From the NCBI GenBank assembly GCA_018882885.1, contig VERG01000012.1, positions 1 to 42,257 of the forward strand: a DNA stretch of 42,257 bases, given 5' to 3'. Below the pieces are notes generated by a model. That model did not search any database and was not told the DNA's origin. It saw only the letters and a program-made list of their open reading frames with translations. Source of the DNA: Candidatus Nanopelagicaceae bacterium (GTDB lineage: Bacteria; Actinomycetota; Actinomycetes; Nanopelagicales; Nanopelagicaceae). Below are positions 1 through 6,614 of the stretch, in pieces. Each line of letters starts with the position of its first letter. Positions within the stretch are counted from its first letter, which is position 1. Both the position numbers and the translations under genes were made by a program.

Positions 1-162
1 CGCATAGTTGATACTTACGGCAGGACTTTTACTGCCCCACCCCTTAAGCCTGTGCCCAGTAACTCGCTCCAAGGCACGGCCATAGTTTCGTTGGTTACGA
101 ACGGGCAGTAGCCAAGGTGATCAGGAGAGTGACAAAAATTGTCAATCGTGAGTTCTTCATCT

Positions 163-510
163 TTAAGACCTGACACTCATACTTCCCATTACAGCAGGAA
201 GTGAATAACCAAGGTGTCTGCCACGAATCCCGCAAACATATACTCCTTGATCGTTGGGTGCACAAACAATTCGTTTATCTCTTCTCTCAATACAATCGCT
301 TAGTATTGCCATGGTTGTGCGGAGATAATTCGAATCAAGAATGTTCAGTCCTGAATTAGACCGTTTAGCGTTCTTTTTTATACAACTCTCCATAATTTGC
401 AAGACCTGCTTGTTTGTAATCTTTGAATTTGCGGAGGCACTTACGATTAACGATGAAGATGTTAGAGCAAGAAGAAGAATTACCACTGAGGATACAGTCC
501 TGAATCTCAC
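163..510 (-). CDS. Small exported four-cysteine protein, unknown function
   Basis: I do not recognise this 115-residue protein. Residues 1-27 form a signal peptide: basic MRFR, a hydrophobic run VVILLLAL, and a likely cleavage after ASA near residue 27. The mature part of about 88 residues has cysteines at 43, 73, 83 and 93, enough for two disulfides, and many basic residues, so a small secreted or cell-wall protein is likely. The start is GTG at 510. It is supported by a -10-like CATACT six bases upstream and by the lack of a Shine-Dalgarno site, which fits a leaderless mRNA. It is the only leftward gene in the island-like region, facing away from the protease gene. No function can be given from sequence alone. 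Confidence 0.6.
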   Translation of the reverse strand: MRFRTVSSVVILLLALTSSSLIVSASANSKITNKQVLQIMESCIKKNAKRSNSGLNILDSNYLRTTMAILSDCIERRDKRIVCAPNDQGVYVCGIRGRHLGYSLPAVMGSMSVRS

Positions 511-516
511 TTTCTG

Positions 517-522
517 AGTATG
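517..522 (-). promoter_or_regulatory. Predicted -10 box, leaderless start at 510
   Basis: CATACT on the minus strand is followed by six bases and then the GTG at 510. The spacing puts the transcription start at the start codon. No convincing -35 is visible. Confidence 0.45.
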
Positions 523-717
523 ACAGGGAATTTGCGGTTTTGGCAGACCTGGTTAGTCATAAACCTGACCCAAATCCTGAAGAGTCAAGGCCCTTCACTT
601 TCGGTCTAAAGGAAGCCTTGAGCGCATTGTTCGGACGCTTACTTTCTAGATATCTGAACACACCTTTGCCGTAACGTTCTAAGCCTAGGAAAACATACTT
701 TGATCGGCGCCCAGGCG

Positions 718-723
718 TACACT
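718..723 (+). promoter_or_regulatory. Predicted -10 box of the subtilase gene
   Basis: TACACT lies seven bases before the ATG at 731, with no Shine-Dalgarno between them. This is the same arrangement as the other single-gene starts in this window and fits leaderless transcription. The rest of the 220 bp gap from 511 holds no gene I can support. Confidence 0.45.
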
Positions 724-730
724 CTGAGTC

Positions 731-1615
731 ATGAGGAAACTGTGCATAGCAATATTAGTGCTGGCAGGACTTTTGTCACCAGCACATGCAGATTCGCCAA
801 CGGTTGCGATCATTGATGTTGGATTTAATACTTCCTCGTTTGCTAACAATGTTGTACATGAGGTTTGCATCGTTTCTGTTGCGTTATGTCCAAATGGAAA
901 ACGACAACAAGAGGGAAATGGAGCAGCCACAGTCTCTGCTAATTCGTTACCAGCATTTGCTCACGGCACCAATATGTTGTCTGTTCTGACTTCTGTTAAC
1001 CCTGATGCCAAGGTTGTATTGATTCGTATTCTTGGGTTGAATACAAACGGCAGAGCAGGTGGATACACAATTGACGATGTAACAACCGCACTAAGGTGGG
1101 TTGTAAACAATTACTCAAGACTTAACATTAAGGCTGTAAGCATCTCTCAAGGGCGTGTAAATGGCGCTTGCAGAGCGACCCATGAATTAGTAAATAGCGT
1201 AAAAACACTGACTGCAGCAAATGTTGCAGTGATTGCATCTACTGGAAATGAAAAGAACAGAAACAATATGGCAGTTCCTGCCTGTATTGACGAGGTCATT
1301 TCTGTTGGAGCAACAGACAATCCAGAAGTTAGCAACACTGGCAAGGGATGGGATGTTTCTGCAACGCCAACCATTGCTCTATACAGCAATGGAAATTCAT
1401 CCACAGATTTCTACACAAATGGACGTTTCTTCTATACGGCAATGGATGGAACTCGCCAATTCTCGGTTGGTACATCAAATGCAACTGCTGCATTTGCTGG
1501 AATGTGGATGAAGAATCTACGACCAACAATCACAGAGACTCATGCATTCTTCTCTTCACTATCAACCAATGCAACGAATCCATGGTTGACTGGAAAGTAT
1601 GTCTTAATTCCCTAA
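731..1615 (+). CDS. Compact secreted subtilisin-like (S8) serine protease
   Basis: This 294-residue protein is a predicted extracellular peptidase of family S8. Residues 1-20 are a signal peptide ending SPAHA. The catalytic residues are all visible: Asp29 in IIDVG (DVG where DTG or DSG is usual), His78 in AHGT, the oxyanion Asn173 in STGN, and Ser249 in GTSNATAAFAG. Asp29 falls only about nine residues after the predicted cleavage site, so the usual I9 propeptide of around 80 residues is absent, and there is no C-terminal extension or cell-wall anchor. Cysteines at 46, 53, 147 and 185 could form disulfides. It lies in the island-like region among other exported proteins and has its own leaderless-type promoter. 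The S8 assignment is firm; substrate and role are unknown. Confidence 0.88.
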   Translation: MRKLCIAILVLAGLLSPAHADSPTVAIIDVGFNTSSFANNVVHEVCIVSVALCPNGKRQQEGNGAATVSANSLPAFAHGTNMLSVLTSVNPDAKVVLIRILGLNTNGRAGGYTIDDVTTALRWVVNNYSRLNIKAVSISQGRVNGACRATHELVNSVKTLTAANVAVIASTGNEKNRNNMAVPACIDEVISVGATDNPEVSNTGKGWDVSATPTIALYSNGNSSTDFYTNGRFFYTAMDGTRQFSVGTSNATAAFAGMWMKNLRPTITETHAFFSSLSTNATNPWLTGKYVLIP

Positions 1616-1656
1616 GGTGAGGTCGGCATTCCAAAGGCAAGATTTAGGGCAATATT

Positions 1657-1687
1657 TCAAGGGCGAATGTGTCAAATTGACCCTTGA
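1657..1687 (+). terminator. Possible terminator after the subtilase gene
   Basis: TCAAGGG at 1657-1663 and CCCTTGA at 1681-1687 form a 7 bp inverted repeat around a 17-base loop, followed by a T-rich stretch at about 1693-1702. The loop is long, so this is a weak candidate. The remaining intergenic sequence up to 1791 shows no gene. Confidence 0.3.
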
Positions 1688-1791
1688 GATGCGTGTTTAT
1701 TTTAAGGAGTTGGCCAAAACTAAACGTATGGGTTGAATCAGATTTCCAGCCAATTTACAAGAAGAAGCCAAATAACGGTCCTATCAATTGC

Positions 1792-1820
1792 TTGATATGT
1801 AAATAAGCATGGTCTAGTCT
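1792..1820 (+). promoter_or_regulatory. Predicted -35/-10 promoter of the lipoprotein gene
   Basis: TTGATA at 1792-1797, a 17 bp spacer, and TAGTCT at 1815-1820, followed by six bases and the ATG at 1827. This is the best complete promoter in the window and again implies a leaderless mRNA. Confidence 0.6.
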
Positions 1821-1826
1821 AAAAAG

Positions 1827-2198
1827 ATGAACATAGGAACTGATGTCAAAAGAACTTTCTTTTCGGTAGTCACCACAGTCAGTCTAACTTGGACATGTGC
1901 ATGTAGTGCACCCACAACAAGTTCTAACTCGTCAGTCGAGGAGCAAGGTCAATCCGTAACTACACAAATTGAGAATCAGGTTATCGTGCCCGTAGCCGAG
2001 ACTGAACGATTCATAGAAAGGGATCTCCTAAATAAGGTTGGAGTCATGACAAAAGTAACTTGCCCCAACAAAATGGAGGGTCAGGTAGGAGACTTTTTCG
2101 CTTGTTTGGTTGAGAATCTCAGTAATCCCAATGATTCTTCATACGCTGATGTCCAAATAATGAATGATTTGGGTGAAATTAGTTATCTTGTTCGGTGA
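1827..2198 (+). CDS. Small lipoprotein with DUF4333-like domain
   Basis: This 123-residue protein begins with a basic stretch and a hydrophobic signal that ends in a cysteine-containing segment, TWTCACSAP. Cys26 (T-C-A-C) or Cys24 is the likely lipidated residue, so it should be anchored on the outer face of the membrane. A Ser/Thr/Gln-rich linker covers about residues 29-52. Residues 62-123 resemble DUF4333: a short helix, then VTCPNKM with Cys80, a G-D-F-F-A-C segment with Cys94 (a probable disulfide), and a closing strand-rich stretch. DUF4333 proteins are common actinobacterial envelope lipoproteins of unknown role. The family match is by pattern only. The next gene follows after 43 bp, so the two may form an operon. 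Confidence 0.65.
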   Translation: MNIGTDVKRTFFSVVTTVSLTWTCACSAPTTSSNSSVEEQGQSVTTQIENQVIVPVAETERFIERDLLNKVGVMTKVTCPNKMEGQVGDFFACLVENLSNPNDSSYADVQIMNDLGEISYLVR

Positions 2199-2241
2199 AT
2201 GTGAAGATAATTTCTAGATAAAGTTTTAGGAGGTAAAGCGG

Positions 2242-2985
2242 ATGAGACTTTCAAGGAACGGAATAGTCTTTCTGGGGGTATTCCTATTTGCGCTCAATTT
2301 GGTTGCTCTCCCAATAGGTCACGCAAAGACTCCAAAAAAGTGCGGCAAGGAGTCTTCAAGCGTAAGAGTCCCTTCTAAGGTTTTATGCAGTGATGGTTCG
2401 CCCAATTCAGACGTATTTTTGTTAGTTCGAAGAGATATGGAACGAACCACCAGTTTGAAAAAAGGTGCTACTGCAACTCAGATCCGCCGAGCAATATGTA
2501 CCGATGCAGGTAACTCAACAGGGCCTCAAGTAGATGCTGCGGTCCAGTACATGTTCGCGTGGCATGAGTGGAGAGTAGGCGGACTTTCTTACAGATCAAT
2601 AATGGATGCCTACTATTCAGGCGACTGGGACTCTTTTTGCCTAGGAGGATCACAACAATCAAATTCGACAACTGAGGGTAAGTTATCGAACGCCACTGGT
2701 GAGTCATGGAGTAGATGGTTAAATGGACCATCGGATCTTTTCCCCGTCACTTATACGATCGGCAGACTTCGTTGGTATATGAATGCCAACAGGGATTGCC
2801 AAGCAATTGAGTTTGAGCAGAAGGCAGATGCAAAAAGAGCAGCAGCCGCTTACGGCGCCTATTACGCCTACGGAAGCATCCAAGTTCTTTACGTTACTTC
2901 ATTGAACCTGGTTGTCTTCGACAACTCCTTTGGCAATTCCTGCTCTAAAGGTATTAAGTCGAAGTATGGCGGTTCCTATTATTAG
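2242..2985 (+). CDS. Exported six-cysteine protein, unknown function
   Basis: I do not recognise this 247-residue protein. Residues 1-28 form a signal peptide ending IGHA. The mature part has six cysteines (34, 49, 86, 133, 186, 234), a Trp/Tyr-rich central part (AWHEWRVGG, WSRWLNG), an Ala-rich helix near 194-205 followed by YGAYYAYG, and a Gly/Tyr-rich C-terminus. This suggests a disulfide-bonded secreted or wall-associated protein. The start is set by a strong Shine-Dalgarno, AGGAGG, ten bases before ATG 2242. This contrasts with the leaderless style of its neighbours and fits translation as the second gene of an operon with the lipoprotein. No domain can be named. Confidence 0.65.
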   Translation: MRLSRNGIVFLGVFLFALNLVALPIGHAKTPKKCGKESSSVRVPSKVLCSDGSPNSDVFLLVRRDMERTTSLKKGATATQIRRAICTDAGNSTGPQVDAAVQYMFAWHEWRVGGLSYRSIMDAYYSGDWDSFCLGGSQQSNSTTEGKLSNATGESWSRWLNGPSDLFPVTYTIGRLRWYMNANRDCQAIEFEQKADAKRAAAAYGAYYAYGSIQVLYVTSLNLVVFDNSFGNSCSKGIKSKYGGSYY

Positions 2986-3094
2986 AGTTTAGTCCCCATT
3001 TAGAGCCCCTAAGACAAGATATTAAAAAGAACTTAATCGCGGTTCATAGTCTCGTGAGAGATAAGTCGGGGTGCAACCGTTGGATGCAACACTC

Positions 3095-3171
3095 CTGAAC
3101 TGACCCGAACTAACCTGGAGTCTCGAAGCATGGATCCTAGGTAAACTAAGCGGGCCTGAACAGGCACGAAC
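3095..3171 (+). repeat. Paired CCTGAAC-N4-MCGAAC repeats next to the att site
   Basis: CCTGAAC-TGAC-CCGAAC-TAA (3094-3113) and CCTGAAC-AGGC-ACGAAC-AAA (3155-3174) are two copies of one 20-base pattern, 61 bp apart. Within each copy the half-sites are 10 bp, one helical turn, apart. A further TCGAAC ends at 3206, where the tRNA-like sequence starts. They may be recombinase or excisionase arm sites; that role is inferred from position. The surrounding sequence from 2986 to 3205 shows no gene. Confidence 0.4.
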
Positions 3172-3205
3172 AAAGACGAAGACAAGTTAATAGTGTGCCC
3201 TCGAA

Positions 3206-3247
3206 CTCGTAAAGCGAAGGTCGCGGGTTCGATTCCCGCGGGCGGCT
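3206..3247 (+). other. att site: 3' half of a tRNA, probably tRNA-Thr(CGU)
   Basis: The segment runs from an anticodon-loop-like CTCGTAA (anticodon CGT at 3208-3210) through AGCGA, a variable loop, a perfect T arm (GCGGG-TTCGATT-CCCGC, 3223-3239), a 7-base 3' acceptor strand GGGCGGC and discriminator T at 3247. The 5' half is missing: no GCCGCCC acceptor strand, no D arm, and only three of five anticodon-stem pairs can form (3201-3205 against 3213-3217). A tRNA copy that starts at the anticodon loop is the usual leftover of tyrosine-recombinase integration, with the intact tRNA at the other end of the element, here to the left and outside the window. The amino-acid identity rests on the anticodon and discriminator only. 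Confidence 0.6.
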
Positions 3248-3256
3248 CTCACACTT

Positions 3257-3276
3257 CAAGGTTTTCGCTAACCTTG
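3257..3276 (+). promoter_or_regulatory. Hairpin and -10 box directly upstream of proC
   Basis: CAAGGTT (3257-3263), a 6-base loop TTCGCT, and AACCTTG (3270-3276) form a perfect 7 bp inverted repeat. It overlaps TAACCT (3269-3274), a -10-like box six bases before the proC ATG at 3281. The repeat may be the old tRNA terminator or an operator. There is no Shine-Dalgarno for proC. Confidence 0.4.
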
Positions 3277-3280
3277 CACA

Positions 3281-4090
3281 ATGGAGAGTTCAAGTAAATA
3301 CCGCGTCGGCTTAATCGGTGCGGGAATTATGGGCGAGGCTTTACTCGCGGCGCTTATTAAAGCCGGATTCTCTTCAAGTGAAATCACCATCTCTGATAAG
3401 CGAAATGACAGACTGGAAGAGCTGAAGTCCAAATATGGATGTGCGGTCACTTCGACTGAAGTTTCAGTTCCTGACTCTCATAACCTTTTACTAGTTGTTA
3501 AACCACAGGACATGGATGCCTTGCTGGAAAAAGTCGGGAAAAGCATTTCTCGCAACCAGCGGGTCATATCTTTTGCAGCCGGTAAGAAAACTTCAGGAAT
3601 TGAAAAGTATTTGAATGAAGGAGTTCCAGTACTCCGAGTTATGCCAAATACCCCTATGTCTGTTGGAGTCGGCGCTTCTGCAATCTCTAAGGGTCTGTAT
3701 GCGACGGATGATGATGTGAAGGCAGTAGAGGAATTGCTAAAGGCCTCTGGAAAAACCATTGTGGTTGATGAGTCATTACAGGATGCGGTAACCGCTACAA
3801 GTGGATCGGGGCCAGCATATTTTTTTAGATTTGTGGAAGCGATGATTGCTGGAGCGCAAGATTTAGGACTTAATGAGTCAGATGCCCGAACATTGGTCAT
3901 TCAGACTATTACTGGTGCGGCAGCTATGTTGAATCAAGAGGGCGCCGATCCTGGCGTATTGCGCCAAAATGTTACGAGTCCGAATGGGACTACTTTTGCT
4001 GCTTTGCAAGTTTTTGAGAGTGGGGATTTAGAAGGTTTGATAAAGCGGGCGATGAAGGCAGCCCGGGATAGATCGCAGGAACTTTCCTAA
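3281..4090 (+). CDS. proC: Pyrroline-5-carboxylate reductase
   Basis: ProC catalyses the last step of proline synthesis, the NAD(P)H reduction of 1-pyrroline-5-carboxylate to proline, in the cytosol. The 269-residue length is normal. The N-terminal Rossmann domain has the GAGIMG nucleotide loop near residues 13-18 and VVKPQ near 72-76. VMPNTP near 120-125 and the C-terminal dimerisation domain with SGSGPAYFF and NVTSPNGTT are family signatures. The ATG at 3281 follows a -10-like TAACCT by six bases and has no Shine-Dalgarno. The bS22 gene comes next, as in M. tuberculosis (Rv0500, Rv0500B; from memory). It is the first backbone gene after the att site. Confidence 0.97.
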   Translation: MESSSKYRVGLIGAGIMGEALLAALIKAGFSSSEITISDKRNDRLEELKSKYGCAVTSTEVSVPDSHNLLLVVKPQDMDALLEKVGKSISRNQRVISFAAGKKTSGIEKYLNEGVPVLRVMPNTPMSVGVGASAISKGLYATDDDVKAVEELLKASGKTIVVDESLQDAVTATSGSGPAYFFRFVEAMIAGAQDLGLNESDARTLVIQTITGAAAMLNQEGADPGVLRQNVTSPNGTTFAALQVFESGDLEGLIKRAMKAARDRSQELS

Positions 4091-4131
4091 AGTTCGGCTA
4101 GCCTTAGCCAACATCAAAAGGAGTTGAGAGC

Positions 4132-4230
4132 ATGGGTTCAGTAGTCAAAAAGCGTCGCAAGCGCATGGCTAAGAAGAAGCATAAGAAGCTTCTAAAGAAG
4201 ACTCGTATTCAGCGTAGAAACAAGAAGTAA
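4132..4230 (+). CDS. Small ribosomal protein bS22 (COX24/AURKAIP1 type)
   Basis: This 32-residue, extremely basic peptide ([20 protein letters not shown], then [12 protein letters not shown]) matches the actinobacterial protein identified as 30S subunit protein bS22, related to the AURKAIP1/COX24 domain. It should bind 16S rRNA in the small subunit. The start is supported by AAGGAG ten bases before ATG 4132. A -10-like TAGCCT at 4099-4104 suggests its own short-leader promoter, although read-through from proC is also possible. The stop is one base from the end of the convergent metalloprotease gene. It is too short for most gene finders. Confidence 0.9.
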   Translation: MGSVVKKRRKRMAKKKHKKLLKKTRIQRRNKK

Positions 4231-4262
4231 TTCAAAGCTTTACTAGCACTAGCTTCTTGTTT
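4218..4262. terminator. Bidirectional terminator between convergent genes
   Basis: AAACAAGAAG (4218-4227) and CTTCTTGTTT (4253-4262) are a perfect 10 bp inverted repeat spanning the stop codons of the bS22 and metalloprotease genes. The 3' arm ends in a T-rich run on both strands, so it could terminate from either side. The stem is AT-rich and the loop is 25 bases, so strength is uncertain. Confidence 0.45.
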
Positions 4263-6577
4263 ATTGAGGTAACCGCATAGCGAACCTTATTAATAGTTAA
4301 AGTGGCGCTTTCTCTGACACCGTCAAGGAGAGCGCCACTTACTAATTTGGCAGATGCGGCAGAGTTACCTAAGGAACAAAGCCGCTTTTCGCATCCAAAG
4401 AGAAGGCCTTTGTTATCGATAACAATTGGTGAGCCTGGAGTTCCAAACTCCTCTACTTTGGCGCTGTTGGGTAGGTAATCTTCATCGAGAATTGAAAACC
4501 TAATTTGATCTGGGTTTGGTAATCGATTTCCAGAAGCGCTCAACCAAGCAGCCGCAACTTTGTCTCCAGATTTCGCAAGCATGACATCGTAGCCGGCGAC
4601 AGCTACACCATTGTCTGGGCCATCAAGGGTTTGGTACTTCCAATCCTCTGGGTAGATGGTGTTGCGTTGTGCAACCCTTACCTCACCTTGGGTTGCGTAA
4701 TCTGATGAGGAGAGAGTTAAGACTGAATCGTAAATCAGGTAAACAGTTCTGCCACTTGCAACCGCGCTAAGTGAAAAGCCAACGTCACCTGTGGTGCGAT
4801 CATCGGCTTGGCTATCGCCGTCTACGATTTCGTAAACCCAACCATTCTTAGTCAGCACCGCACCAAGGAGAATTCCTTGTGATTCATCACGGTAGAAAAC
4901 CTGTAAACCTGAAGGGGTAACGGCGCAGGCATTAGAGACTGCAACATCGCTGGCGGTTTTTCTTCGTAGCAACTCTTTATAGCTTTGGATGTTTTCACCA
5001 TTGCCATCAACGGTTTCGTATTTCCACTTCTTTCCATCGTAAGTGGCGTGACGTAGATCCTTGTCATCTTTATTGGTGTAGAAGATGTGTAGATTTTCGG
5101 TGGTTTTGGTCTTAGTTACACAGAGTGAAACTGGGCCGTTCAAGTTTTTATTTGATTTGCTATCAACGGTGGTTATGTTCCAGGTGTTTCTATTTAACGT
5201 GGCCAGCTTTAGTTTTCCGGTAGTGGCATCGGAGTAGGTAATAACTGTGTTGTTTTTATAGGTGCCGGTGGCGAGGTACTTTGCATTAGCTTTGGGGTCG
5301 ATGATCTTTGTAGTGGAGCTGGATTGCAGAGTGACCTCATTACTGGTTACCGGATCTGATTTACCGTTGCTGTTTTCTGCAGTGACCGTGAATGAGTAGG
5401 CGGTGCCATTTTTGAGACCTGTTATGCGGGCGGGGCTTGTGGTGTAGGTGCGGGTTTCTCCGGATGGATTGATGGTGATTTTGTAGCCGGTGATGCGATC
5501 AATGCGGCGGCAGCTCGGGGAATCAAAGGTAACAAGGGCGTATTTATCTCCTACTAAAGCTTTCACATTCACCGGTTTTGCTGGGATGGATTGAGCCTTG
5601 GTGGCTGGTGGCTTTTGCAACATGTCATCCAGCATGGCAAGTGCGATTGGACCAGGAGATCTAAAGACTTCGCCGGCATCTAGTACTGGGGTCATTACCG
5701 AATCGGCGCTGGTTGATTTGTAGGTGGTTTCATCAAGGTGGGTAATTGATGAACCCTCTTCATAGGTTTTTGGTGAGTAGAGCTTTGGTTTGTTGCCGTT
5801 GTTGGCCTTGATGCCAAGCGGTCCACTCCAAAGTAGTGGAGAGGTCATAGCTTTGCCGAGCTCTATTGAACGGGCACAGAAATCAGTGAATCGCCGGCCA
5901 TCTGATAGCTCTACATACGCATCAAATGGAGTTGGCTGAATTATGTAACCGGTTCCAAAGAATGGATCGTATTCAGCGTTAGAGAGAAAGCCGAGTCCGT
6001 GCCCAATTTCATGCAAGACAGTGCTGGAAAGATCATAAGAAAACTTTCCTGGTTTTCCATCTAAATCCAAATGCCAAAGGGCGTTGGAATTGAATCGCAG
6101 AATTATGTCCGGTTTAGTTGGCGCCAAATCTTTTTTTGCCAATTTGTTGGCTAATGCGGATGGGTACCAAAGATCTGCATCTGGTGCGCCATCAAAGGCG
6201 TTGAAGTAATCACCAGGACGTGCAGAGCCAAGCACACCATTTAATGTGGAGGGTTCCCAGTGTGCTTCAACCTCTACCGGGATTGTGGATTCAAAGTGTG
6301 AGGCCCAGATATCGACCGCGTATTGAAATGCGGGACGGGCTTCACTTGGTACATCGGTGAAATCAATATTCCATTTTGATTTAGCGGGACCGATTTCTAG
6401 GTTTTGATTATTTGGTGCGGTGGTGAGATTTGCGGTTTTGCCGGAGCCGTAGATGTAGCCCCATTTAGTTGCAGCAATAGTGTTGAAGGAAAGTGCGGGT
6501 GCTGATGCAGGGGTAAGAAGAGAAAGTGTGAGCGAAAGGACCACAAGGATGGTTCTTAAGCTGCGTTTTTGCATCAT
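4232..6577 (-). CDS. Secreted HExxH metalloprotease with FN3 and propeller-like repeats
   Basis: From the ATG at 6577 the protein has 781 residues. I prefer this start because it begins a clear signal peptide (MMQKRSLRTIL, hydrophobic core, cleavage near PASAPALS) and has a -10-like TAGCAT eight bases upstream; 43 further in-frame residues upstream have no signal character. The catalytic domain covers about 40-320, with HEIGHGLGF at 189-197. His189, Glu190 and His193 are present but the third-ligand position is Ser199, not His or Asp. The later VMTPVLDAGE and PGPIALAMLDDML segments recur in this group. An FN3 domain follows at about 332-415, then repeats with W-x-Y-x-x-V-D-G motifs to the end, suggesting a beta-propeller. 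The substrate is unknown. Confidence 0.85.
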   Translation of the reverse strand: MMQKRSLRTILVVLSLTLSLLTPASAPALSFNTIAATKWGYIYGSGKTANLTTAPNNQNLEIGPAKSKWNIDFTDVPSEARPAFQYAVDIWASHFESTIPVEVEAHWEPSTLNGVLGSARPGDYFNAFDGAPDADLWYPSALANKLAKKDLAPTKPDIILRFNSNALWHLDLDGKPGKFSYDLSSTVLHEIGHGLGFLSNAEYDPFFGTGYIIQPTPFDAYVELSDGRRFTDFCARSIELGKAMTSPLLWSGPLGIKANNGNKPKLYSPKTYEEGSSITHLDETTYKSTSADSVMTPVLDAGEVFRSPGPIALAMLDDMLQKPPATKAQSIPAKPVNVKALVGDKYALVTFDSPSCRRIDRITGYKITINPSGETRTYTTSPARITGLKNGTAYSFTVTAENSNGKSDPVTSNEVTLQSSSTTKIIDPKANAKYLATGTYKNNTVITYSDATTGKLKLATLNRNTWNITTVDSKSNKNLNGPVSLCVTKTKTTENLHIFYTNKDDKDLRHATYDGKKWKYETVDGNGENIQSYKELLRRKTASDVAVSNACAVTPSGLQVFYRDESQGILLGAVLTKNGWVYEIVDGDSQADDRTTGDVGFSLSAVASGRTVYLIYDSVLTLSSSDYATQGEVRVAQRNTIYPEDWKYQTLDGPDNGVAVAGYDVMLAKSGDKVAAAWLSASGNRLPNPDQIRFSILDEDYLPNSAKVEEFGTPGSPIVIDNKGLLFGCEKRLCSLGNSAASAKLVSGALLDGVRESATLTINKVRYAVTSINKKLVLVKL

Positions 6578-6614
6578 AAGCACAAATGCTAGTGGTCTGA
6601 GAGGATTGGGGATT

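Noticed and set aside
1-162. Possible structured RNA at the left edge
   Set aside because: The sequence has short inverted stretches but no T arm, riboswitch-like core or strong hairpin that I could confirm; nothing supportable.
1329-1620. Overlapping open frames within the subtilase gene
   Set aside because: They are Trp/Cys/His-rich shadow frames with no signal or domain, while the protease frame has a complete catalytic triad.
3175-3247. A complete tRNA gene
   Set aside because: The T arm and 3' acceptor strand are perfect, but no D arm or matching 5' acceptor strand precedes them and the anticodon stem has only three pairs.
3048-3250. tmRNA (ssrA)
   Set aside because: The 3' end is tRNA-like, but there is no complementary 5' end and no tag reading frame ending in Ala-Leu-Ala-Ala; a CGT anticodon loop fits a tRNA copy better.
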